Part shown: one piece after another, positions 59,401-64,000 of the stretch
How the letters are laid out: the number at the start of each line of letters is the position of its first letter
How positions within the stretch are numbered: the stretch's first letter is position 1
Assembly: GCA_023079485.1 (NCBI GenBank)
Contig: CM041089.1
Span: forward strand, 11,671,001-11,735,000
Direction of reading: 5' to 3'
DNA from: Archilochus colubris
Lineage: Eukaryota > Chordata > Aves > Apodiformes > Trochilidae
Length of the DNA stretch: 64,000 nucleotides
The notes under the pieces: model-generated
The model's input: the letters and a program-made list of their open reading frames with translations, nothing else
Told to the model about the DNA's origin: nothing
The model's database searches: none
Translations under genes and position numbers: made by a program

Positions 59401-62400
59401 TCCTCTTAGGGAGCCGTTTGCCAAGAAGGAATGTGGAATACTGTTAAGTGAAGCATTTGAAGCTTGCCATCCAGTGGTGAGTTTTGGTCATGTATACAAA
59501 GATGAGGAAGTGAACCTATCACCAGAGAGAAACTTTACTCCTCAATTTGCATCACTTAAAATCTTCCTCTTCTTCATCAATCAAACTCACAGAAAAAATA
59601 TTACTTTCTTATTTCTTAAATTTTGTGTAGATCTGACTTTCTTAACACGTCTGAGATTTATTGATTGTAGTTTGTTACGACTTAAATGTTACAAGACCAA
59701 ACAAAACACAAGCTCACATCAGCATCCTGGAATTCATGTTCTTCATGGCTTATTGATTTAAATCTGTTGCAAAGAATTGTACAAGGTTTTGTATTCTAAT
59801 GAACAGTTTTTGTGGTTTTGGAAACGTTTAAATTAAGATCTTTAATACTGTGCAGTCTTATATATTAAATTTTAGAGAGAGTTGCAGCTTTGCATTGAAG
59901 TTATTGTTGCCAGTGTCTATCGAAACATTTTTGATAAGTGATATTTTTATTTCCAGATTGATGTCACCTGGTTTTATTCAAACTGCTTGACAGATACATG
60001 TGGTTGTAACCAAGGAGGTGACTGTGAGTGTTTCTGTACGAGTGTATCAGCATATGCCCATCAGTGTTGCCAGCATGGAGTTGCTGTAGACTGGAGGTCC
60101 CCTCGAGTGTGTCGTAAGTTCACTGCACTGGTGGCTGCCATGGAGACCTAGACCTGAAAAATCAATAACATAAGTTGCCTGTGGCCATGAATGGAATCAC
60201 TGAGCCACACTGGTAGGAAGATGAGTGGGAGTCTCTTGCTGCTCTCTTTGATCATTTTAGTCTAGCTGGATTCCATTCTTTCCCTATTTGTGGGTCATAT
60301 TCTGCTATTTTTAATTTCTTGTGAAAGAAAAAGCCATGAGAAGTCAATTCTGGATATGGCATCTGTCCCTCAAACCCAGGGCACAAAGTTAACAGCTCAA
60401 GTAATTTCCATCTCCAAGAGGATTCAACTCCTTCAGAGGGTCTAGGAAACACAGCTGCCTTACTACTGCCCCCAGAGCAAGTGGGAAATATGAAGGTCTT
60501 CCAAAGAAAAACAAGTAGTTTTTTAAGGAGGACTTTGTAATTTCTTAGTATTTAACAATTTTTAGTAGCTGAAAAAAATGAGGCCTTTTTCTGTAGCATG
60601 TAGTGCAACTGCCTAACAGGAGACAGTCATTTGCCCTAAGATGTGATGAAAAAAGGTTAAGATAGAAAGATGAAAGAAGGAATGAAGCATTTTTCTAAAT
60701 TCACCAAGCTTGCTCAAAGTCACACAGCAAATGTGCCATAGGACAAGAAGGTTACTCTTATATTTGATATTAAAATGGTACAAGTGTTTTCATATGAGCA
60801 TGTAAAGACAGCAGAGCATAGTATTAACCACTAGAGGTCACAAAAAGACAGTTGTAGGTATGTAAGCTTTTATTTCCTGGTAGAAAATATTTCACGGAAA
60901 TCAGTGCAGTTTAAGATGGTATTTTATTTAAAACAGTGAAGTAAATATTTGACAATATTTTAAAATATATTTTTGTTTATTATCTAACCTGGTCAAGCAC
61001 TCAGCTTACTGCTGAATTGTAAAGGATAGTAGAAAACCTGCTTATCCTCAGAATGCCTACAACTGCATTTATTTTCTTTTGTTTGTTTGTTTCAGCTTAT
61101 GATTGTGAATATTTCAACAAAGGTAAGTCCTAAAAAGATCTGAGAAAATGTCAATAAAATATTTGTTTTCTTTATATGTCTTAGTCATTAACATAAAATA
61201 ATTGTGTTAATGAAAACAGTTACAGATTCAATATTATTTAAATACTGAAATTTCTCTTTTATTGCTTTATTTTGCTTTTTCAAAGGCTTTTACTTTCATG
61301 ACCTTTTTATTTCTGGGCCTTTCCCCAATACACGTTTATCTTTATATCTTTTCTGCATTTATGGATCATGCTTAAACAATGAAATAATTAAGTAGTAATG
61401 GACTGTTCGGGTCAGTAATAGTACTGACACTTGCTGTGTAAGGCATCCTGTAGTTCTAAACTGATACCCAGTGGGTCTGATAAACCAACCCTGATCCACC
61501 TCCTGTGCAGCCTCCAGAGGGAGCCAGCTATTCAGAGGTACCAACTATTTGTCCCCAAACGAGGAACAATTCTCCACTTGGGTATCTCGGACCTAGCTTT
61601 ATGTTTCTGAGTGGCAAACATTGCTGCTGCAGTAGAATGGCTCTCACAGAGAGGTGAAAAATTTATACAAGGTGCTAGAAGTGGATCTTGAACCTGCACT
61701 TGGTACTGGACAATTTTAAAGTCTGTTCAAGTGCCTGAATGGTTGGAGGTGCTGTACATAGAAGCACTGCAAACCAGCTGAGGGGAGGAATGGTCAGGAT
61801 TCTGCTATTTAGGCTGTAACTATTTATCAGGCTTGTGTAGAAGTCTGTTTATCCAGATGGTTCATTGTATTTTGGTCTTCTGATAGACTCCATATTGCAG
61901 CATCTCAAGCCCAGGAAGATCTTGGAGAGGGACTGAGTTGTAATTAGAAAAGACTTGAGCAATGTGCAAGATACAAATGATTTGGCCAAGCAATGTACAC
62001 TTTCTGGTATACCAACTGCTGAGATTTTGAGTGGGGTCAAATTGCTAATGTAGTGCCATTTTATCTAAACTACTATTTAAGCCTTTAGACTGATCTAAAT
62101 AAATGCCAGCTGAATATAAGAGGTGACTGCAGCTTTACATTTCCTTTTTGCTTTGTTTTATTTTGTAAAGGAGATCTAGTCTGATACTAGGTTGTCCTCT
62201 TGCCATTGTAACAGATGGAAAGTGCAGTACCTCCAACTACTGCAGCTGTAGTAAAGTGAAGTTAGACCATAACATGTACTTTTGAAGTGTGTTATTAGTT
62301 TTACTTGTTACTGAATCCTCACACATTTTTTTGGAATAGTGGAGAGTTGTGCCCATGACCAATTTGTAATAAACATGGTTATTGTGAACTTCTCACTTTG

Positions 62401-63822
62401 TACCTTCCTGCTGTTTGCTAATCCAGCTCATCAGTATTGTCCATGGGGTGTTCAGCACTGCCAGTGGGGAAAAAATATCTCTGTGCTGAAGTTTTTCTTC
62501 TCTAATTCAAAGAAGAAGGTTAAGAAACTGTCTTAGACCAGAAGGAATTTTTCTTTATGTAACTATGCTATGAACATGGAATGGAATAGTTGCAGTCCTA
62601 CCAGAAGCAGGAGCAGAAGCCTTTTTGGTAGCTTTATTAAAGTCGTTATGAAACTGAAGTGAATGAGAGGGAGGAAAAGAAGAAGCTAATCATGAAGCTT
62701 GAAAATTGAAAGTAGCTATTTTGGATATTTTCAGAACAGGCATTTTCTAGAAAAGAGTTTGACTTCTTAAATGTTGTCATTATAGTTTAGTGCATGGCAC
62801 CTAGAGCTATCATCAGAATGGAGAAATATGTTTTTATTTAAGTGCTGTGCCATAACATGGGAAGTAATATTTTTTTTCCTCAACAGCTCTGGGAAAGGGC
62901 CCATATAAACTGGTCAGCTATTTGGATGGAGAATTTGTAGTGGCAGTGAAACTGGTAGATGGTGTTGTTTTCCCAGTGAGAGAAGAAGATATTGTTCCTG
63001 GACATGCAGAGAGCTTTATGATGACTTCAGGACTTTATAAACCCAAAGCACATGGTAAAGTCACTATAAACTGAAGTTTAAATAAAGCAGAGCAAGCAAC
63101 ATTTTGGTAGTTTATTTTAAATGGAAGGCTGAGCTCTTAAGCTATAAATTCCTGGTAGCAGACGTTACTTGTAAAACTAGTTAGTTTGAAGTTGATTTTT
63201 TTATTAAATAAATGGCTTAGTGAAGGATGTAAACTGAAGTTCTGCTTGACTGTCAGGCTATATTCCTTTATCCTGGGGTGGGCAGATGTTTTAATCTGCT
63301 TGTATCCCTGTTGAAATCAGTAGGATGTTTAGAAAACTAAATATCCACCAGAATCTAACACTGAAATTGATATTCAGTGCATTTTCTGAGAAGATGCAGG
63401 CTGTTTTCACTGCTGAGGCCGATGTCAGTCACCATTGCTCATAACACTAATGTCAGTTGTAGTACATCTAAAGTTTAGTTTATTGTGCATATATCAGCAA
63501 GTAAATGAGTTCTGTTTGGTTTGGGTTTGTTTTTTTTTTTTAGATTCCAACTTGATTTCATTTGAAGCTGCTGAGAAACCAAACTATTTTCTTCAGTTGG
63601 CCTCAAATAATACTCTTGTTCTTTCTAAGTGGGAGAAAAGCGAAGAGTTTCACAACAGATCTACATTTGTCATTCACAAGAATACATGGCTTTCAGGGTA
63701 CAGTTCCTTTGAGTCCTTTGCAAAACCAGGATACTTCATTCAGATCTCAGCCACTTCAGTTGAGCTTTCAAAGTACCATCATTCCGAGGAGTTCAGACTG
63801 TCGACCCTTTTTAAACTTACAG
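20432..63822 (+). CDS. OTOG: OTOG, otogelin (33 coding exons, 3' part outside window)
   Basis: Otogelin is a secreted, glycosylated structural protein of the tectorial membrane, otolithic membranes and cupulae, related to gel-forming mucins and von Willebrand factor (family knowledge). All 33 exons have GT donors and AG acceptors and matching phases, giving 1361 codons without a stop. Order: signal peptide (1-26), low-complexity linker, EGF-like module (about 84-112), VWD1 (about 122-300), C8 (about 322-395), TIL-type Cys module, VWD2 (about 487-660), C8 (679-750), TIL modules (750-932), VWD3 (about 947-1110), C8 (about 1125-1203), AbfB-like domain from about 1215. An in-frame TGA at 20387 supports the ATG at 20432. 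The mucin-like middle, fourth VWD and cystine knot expected from mammals are beyond the window. Introns not listed separately contain nothing I recognise. Confidence 0.96.
20584..20644 (+). CDS. OTOG: OTOG coding exon 2
   Basis: After splicing it reads [20 protein letters not shown]. The Ala-Arg-Ala motif followed by Gln fits signal peptidase cleavage after about residue 26. Acceptor TTTTTTTCCTTCCAG, donor CCCCAG|GTAAGA. The phase (2) matches both neighbours. Similarity to mammals is weak here, so the support is splice sites and phase. Confidence 0.78.
20774..20828 (+). CDS. OTOG: OTOG coding exon 3 (low-complexity linker)
   Basis: Encodes [18 protein letters not shown] after a junction Ser, a Gly/Ala/Gln-rich linker. 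Acceptor TTGTCCCCAG, donor CAG|GTAGGG, ending in phase 0 as exon 4 requires. It is GC-rich and not conserved in sequence, so the call rests on splice signals and frame. Confidence 0.72.
20829..23285 (+). other. OTOG intron 3
   Basis: A 2.5-kb intron whose first 120 bp are still in the CpG island. A weak exon-like segment at 21397-21482 was examined and rejected because its phase does not fit. Otherwise nothing is recognised. Confidence 0.6.
23286..23367 (+). CDS. OTOG: OTOG coding exon 4
   Basis: [20 protein letters not shown] then SVKCGPS. The end resembles human otogelin RRLHRAKCAPS just before the EGF module. Acceptor TTTTTGAAAG followed by GAG (a NAGNAG pair), donor CTA|GTAAGT. It contains a potential N-glycosylation site (NAS). 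Confidence 0.85.
23368..28389 (+). other. OTOG intron 4
   Basis: A 5.0-kb intron, the longest visible. It holds one CR1 fragment (26990-27050). A 139-codon minus-strand frame at 24912-25331 shows no family similarity. Confidence 0.65.
26990..27050 (+). repeat. CR1 LINE 3'-end fragment
   Basis: AACTGGATGATCTTTAAGGT, then CCTTTCCAACACAAACTATT and CTGTGGTTCTA, match the CR1 3' end in sense orientation, inside OTOG intron 4. Confidence 0.88.
28390..28482 (+). CDS. OTOG: OTOG coding exon 5 (EGF-like module)
   Basis: [20 protein letters not shown] then [10 protein letters not shown], a single EGF-like module with CxNGGxC spacing, matching human SCFNGGEC...FNATGPRCQ. Acceptor CACTTAG, donor ACAG|GTGTGT. 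Confidence 0.96.
28673..28827 (+). CDS. OTOG: OTOG coding exon 6 (VWD1 start)
   Basis: [20 protein letters not shown] then [20 protein letters not shown], the conserved opening of a VWD domain with the TFDG motif. Acceptor TTTTGTTAG, donor CAG|GTAGGG, ending in phase 0. Confidence 0.98.
29189..29307 (+). CDS. OTOG: OTOG coding exon 7 (VWD1)
   Basis: [20 protein letters not shown] then [19 protein letters not shown], the middle of VWD1 (human [22 protein letters not shown]). Acceptor TTTGGCAG, donor TTTGG|GTAATT. Confidence 0.96.
29639..29844 (+). CDS. OTOG: OTOG coding exon 8 (VWD1, GLCG motif)
   Basis: Contains [20 protein letters not shown] and [20 protein letters not shown], the calcium-binding and GLCGN end of VWD1. 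The first Cys of the CGLC motif of VWF-type domains is His here. Acceptor TTTGCTAG, donor TATG|GTAAGT. Confidence 0.97.
29845..31385 (+). other. OTOG intron 8
   Basis: A 1.5-kb intron with an A15 run at 30350-30364 and no other recognised element. Confidence 0.7.
30350..30364. repeat. A15 homopolymer
   Basis: Run of 15 A in OTOG intron 8. No retroposon body is recognised upstream. Confidence 0.9.
31386..31516 (+). CDS. OTOG: OTOG coding exon 9
   Basis: [20 protein letters not shown] then [20 protein letters not shown], the VWD1-C8 connector (human KLTDDVVEFVHSWQEQAP). Acceptor TTGTTCAG, donor CAG|GTTTGT, phase 0 at the end. Confidence 0.94.
32192..32298 (+). CDS. OTOG: OTOG coding exon 10 (C8-1)
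   Basis: [20 protein letters not shown] then [15 protein letters not shown], the first half of a C8 cysteine domain (human [27 protein letters not shown]). Acceptor CATTTCAG, donor CAT|GTAAGT. Confidence 0.97.
32852..32961 (+). CDS. OTOG: OTOG coding exon 11 (C8-1)
   Basis: [20 protein letters not shown] then [16 protein letters not shown], the second half of C8-1, conserved with human. The acceptor TGTGTAAG has an A at -3 and a short pyrimidine tract, so it is weaker than usual. Donor TGTG|GTATGC. Confidence 0.94.
33748..33873 (+). CDS. OTOG: OTOG coding exon 12 (TIL-1)
   Basis: [20 protein letters not shown] then [20 protein letters not shown], a trypsin-inhibitor-like cysteine-rich module. 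Acceptor GTTTTCAG, donor GATG|GTAAGT. Confidence 0.97.
34867..34975 (+). CDS. OTOG: OTOG coding exon 13
   Basis: [20 protein letters not shown] then [15 protein letters not shown], the end of the TIL module and start of the VWC-like segment. Acceptor TTTTCTAG, donor ACTG|GTAGGT. Confidence 0.95.
35743..35789 (+). CDS. OTOG: OTOG coding exon 14 (47 nt)
   Basis: Small exon encoding [15 protein letters not shown] with a junction Cys (human TCTSGKWECSTAVCP). It contains a possible N-glycosylation site (NLT). Acceptor TTTATTTCAG, donor CCAG|GTATGT. Confidence 0.95.
36098..36160 (+). repeat. CR1 LINE 3'-end fragment
   Basis: GGGTTGGACTCGATGATCTC, then TGAGGTCCCTTCCAACCCAG and CCAATTCTATGA, form a well-preserved CR1 terminus on the plus strand, about 170 bp upstream of OTOG exon 15. 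Confidence 0.9.
36328..36473 (+). CDS. OTOG: OTOG coding exon 15 (VWD2 start)
   Basis: [20 protein letters not shown] then [20 protein letters not shown] and LQNAPCGQ, the start of the second VWD, highly similar to human. Acceptor TTTGCCAG, donor CAG|GTAAGG, phase 0. Confidence 0.98.
36474..40475 (+). other. OTOG intron 15
   Basis: A 4.0-kb intron. No exon in phase, RNA gene or clear repeat was found. A short open frame at 37732-37995 has no recognisable similarity. Confidence 0.65.
40476..40608 (+). CDS. OTOG: OTOG coding exon 16 (VWD2)
   Basis: [20 protein letters not shown] then [20 protein letters not shown], continuing VWD2. Acceptor TTATTTGTAG, donor GATG|GTAAGG. Confidence 0.97.
41609..41786 (+). 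CDS. OTOG: OTOG coding exon 17 (VWD2, GLCG motif)
   Basis: [20 protein letters not shown], then [20 protein letters not shown] and [18 protein letters not shown]: the GLCG and Asn/Asp-rich calcium loop of VWD2. Acceptor TTCTCCAG, donor TTTTTT|GTATGA. Confidence 0.97.
42667..42791 (+). CDS. OTOG: OTOG coding exon 18
   Basis: [20 protein letters not shown] then [20 protein letters not shown], matching human [23 protein letters not shown]. The plus-strand frame is closed on both sides by introns, so it is easily overlooked. Acceptor TTGTAAAAG (A at -3), donor GCAG|GTGGGC. Confidence 0.95.
43815..44027 (+). CDS. OTOG: OTOG coding exon 19 (C8-2)
   Basis: [20 protein letters not shown], then [20 protein letters not shown] and [20 protein letters not shown]: a complete C8 module, strongly conserved. 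Acceptor TTGTGTAG, donor TGTG|GTGAGT. Confidence 0.98.
45055..45220 (+). CDS. OTOG: OTOG coding exon 20 (TIL-2)
   Basis: [20 protein letters not shown] then [20 protein letters not shown], a TIL module. Acceptor TTTGGACAG, donor CAGAG|GTGGGT. Confidence 0.96.
45731..45805 (+). CDS. OTOG: OTOG coding exon 21
   Basis: [20 protein letters not shown] then SLGK, the TIL-VWC connector (human [21 protein letters not shown]). Acceptor CTACTCCAG, donor AATG|GTAAGA. Confidence 0.94.
46465..46508 (+). CDS. OTOG: OTOG coding exon 22 (44 nt)
   Basis: Small exon encoding [14 protein letters not shown] (human HCKDGVMSCDS). Acceptor TTATTGCAG, donor ATAG|GTGAGT. Its length is not a multiple of three. Confidence 0.95.
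47005..47158 (+). CDS. OTOG: OTOG coding exon 23 (TIL-3)
   Basis: [20 protein letters not shown], then [20 protein letters not shown] and [10 protein letters not shown], a third TIL-like module with two potential N-glycosylation sites (NCS, NIT). Acceptor CCCCCCCAG, donor CTGGG|GTGAGT. Confidence 0.97.
47159..51847 (+). other. OTOG intron 23
   Basis: A 4.7-kb intron, the second largest of the visible part of the gene. It contains short T/G-rich simple tracts near 48785-48825. No further exon in frame or RNA gene was recognised. Confidence 0.65.
51848..51955 (+). CDS. OTOG: OTOG coding exon 24
   Basis: [20 protein letters not shown] then [15 protein letters not shown], matching human [27 protein letters not shown]. 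Acceptor TTTGATAG, donor CATG|GTAAGC. Confidence 0.97.
51956..56059 (+). other. OTOG intron 24
   Basis: A 4.1-kb intron. The segment at about 52840-53340 is GC-richer and keeps several CpGs, unlike the rest (see findings). The 275 bp before exon 25 happen to be open in the same frame as the exon, but a consensus acceptor ends them. Confidence 0.65.
56060..56198 (+). CDS. OTOG: OTOG coding exon 25 (VWD3 start)
   Basis: [20 protein letters not shown] then [20 protein letters not shown] and KVYLVK: the end of the VWC-like segment and start of VWD3 with TFDG. Acceptor ATTTTTCAG, donor AAG|GTGAGA, phase 0. Confidence 0.98.
56374..56527. repeat. AT-only palindromic low-complexity tract
   Basis: About 150 bp composed almost only of A and T, made of TATATTTA/TAAATATA words in both orientations. 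It lies inside the 376-bp intron 25 and ends just before the pyrimidine tract of exon 26. Confidence 0.93.
56575..56709 (+). CDS. OTOG: OTOG coding exon 26 (VWD3)
   Basis: [20 protein letters not shown], then [20 protein letters not shown] and ETGNP, VWD3 core. Acceptor TTTTCTTCAG, donor CCA|GTAAGT. Symmetric phase 0 (135 nt). Confidence 0.97.
57765..57911 (+). CDS. OTOG: OTOG coding exon 27 (VWD3)
   Basis: [20 protein letters not shown], then [20 protein letters not shown] and [12 protein letters not shown]3. Acceptor TTGAGCAG, donor CAG|GTAAGT. Symmetric phase 0 (147 nt). Confidence 0.97.
58500..58619 (+). CDS. OTOG: OTOG coding exon 28 (VWD3, GLCG motif)
   Basis: [20 protein letters not shown] then [20 protein letters not shown], the end of VWD3. 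Acceptor TTTTTTCCAG, donor GAG|GTACGC. Symmetric phase 0 (120 nt). Confidence 0.98.
59360..59476 (+). CDS. OTOG: OTOG coding exon 29 (C8-3)
   Basis: [20 protein letters not shown] then [19 protein letters not shown], the first half of C8-3 (human [29 protein letters not shown]). The acceptor CTGGTTAAG is AAG rather than CAG. Donor GTG|GTGAGT. Confidence 0.95.
59957..60113 (+). CDS. OTOG: OTOG coding exon 30 (C8-3)
   Basis: [20 protein letters not shown], then [20 protein letters not shown] and [12 protein letters not shown], the second half of C8-3, highly conserved. Acceptor TATTTCCAG, donor GTC|GTAAGT. Confidence 0.98.
61096..61122 (+). CDS. OTOG: OTOG coding exon 31 (27-nt microexon)
   Basis: Encodes PYDCEYFNK with flanking bases (human PYDCDFFNK). 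Acceptor GTTTGTTTCAG, donor AAAG|GTAAGT. At 27 nt it is the shortest OTOG exon seen. Skipping it would keep the frame. Confidence 0.94.
61123..62886 (+). other. OTOG intron 31
   Basis: A 1.8-kb intron with no recognised repeat or coding block. Confidence 0.65.
62887..63054 (+). CDS. OTOG: OTOG coding exon 32 (start of AbfB-like domain)
   Basis: [20 protein letters not shown], then [20 protein letters not shown] and [15 protein letters not shown]. It aligns with human LGKGPYQL...SFLLTAALYKAKAH, leading into the AbfB-like region. This part is less conserved than the VWD exons. Acceptor CTCAACAG, donor CATG|GTAAAG. Confidence 0.94.
63544..63822 (+). CDS. OTOG: OTOG coding exon 33 (AbfB-like beta-trefoil)
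   Basis: [20 protein letters not shown] followed by [20 protein letters not shown] and a second, similar repeat, [23 protein letters not shown]. Mammalian otogelin carries an arabinofuranosidase B-like (AbfB) domain here. No enzymatic role is implied. Acceptor TTTTTTTTTTAG, donor ACAG|GTAGGT. It leaves one base for an exon outside the window. Confidence 0.95.
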
Positions 63823-64000
63823 GTAGGTAATTAAAGTTTTATCTTATGAACAGCAGTTACCTCCCTGTGAGAATACAGGCTAAATGGTATGAGATATTTT
63901 CAGAGGTGATGAGATTGCTTACTTCTCCCCTACATTGCTGCATTAATGTGCAGGCTCACAATTTTCTTCCCTGAGCTTTGTAGTGATGGTGAGATTCTAT

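Overview
The window is vertebrate nuclear DNA, most likely from a bird. The evidence is short degenerate 3'-end fragments of CR1 LINEs on both strands, compact introns (most under 1.5 kb), an AT-rich background broken by two CpG islands, and protein sequences that match mammalian orthologues exon by exon but are clearly diverged. It contains no bacterial, viral or mobile gene system. It holds two large spliced genes arranged head to head, both cut by a window edge.

Left part (minus strand, 661-17799): USH1C, encoding harmonin, the scaffold of the Usher type 1 complex. Fourteen coding exons can be joined with every splice phase matching. They give about 406 codons from the initiator Met through the N-terminal domain, PDZ1, PDZ2 and the coiled coil. 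The C-terminal part (PDZ3) lies beyond position 1.

Middle (17800-20431): about 2.6 kb between the two start codons. A CpG island lies at each end (about 17530-18080 and 19900-20950). Between them is AT-rich sequence and a purine-rich block with a duplicated 12-mer.

Right part (plus strand, 20432-63822): OTOG, encoding otogelin, a secreted glycoprotein of inner-ear acellular membranes. Thirty-three coding exons join in phase into about 1361 codons: signal peptide, variable Ser/Gly/Gln-rich linker, EGF-like module, three VWD-C8 units with TIL-type cysteine modules between them, and the start of an AbfB-like beta-trefoil domain. The rest of the protein lies beyond position 64000.

The two genes have the same divergent arrangement in mammals (human 11p15.1), and both are deafness loci (USH1C: Usher 1C/DFNB18A; OTOG: DFNB18B). 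Harmonin anchors stereociliary tip-link complexes inside hair cells. Otogelin is part of the extracellular gel over the same epithelia. Shared regulation through the short intergenic region is plausible but is inference. I found no previously undescribed system. The findings are splice-site ambiguities, repeat structures, domain oddities and composition anomalies within this conserved locus.
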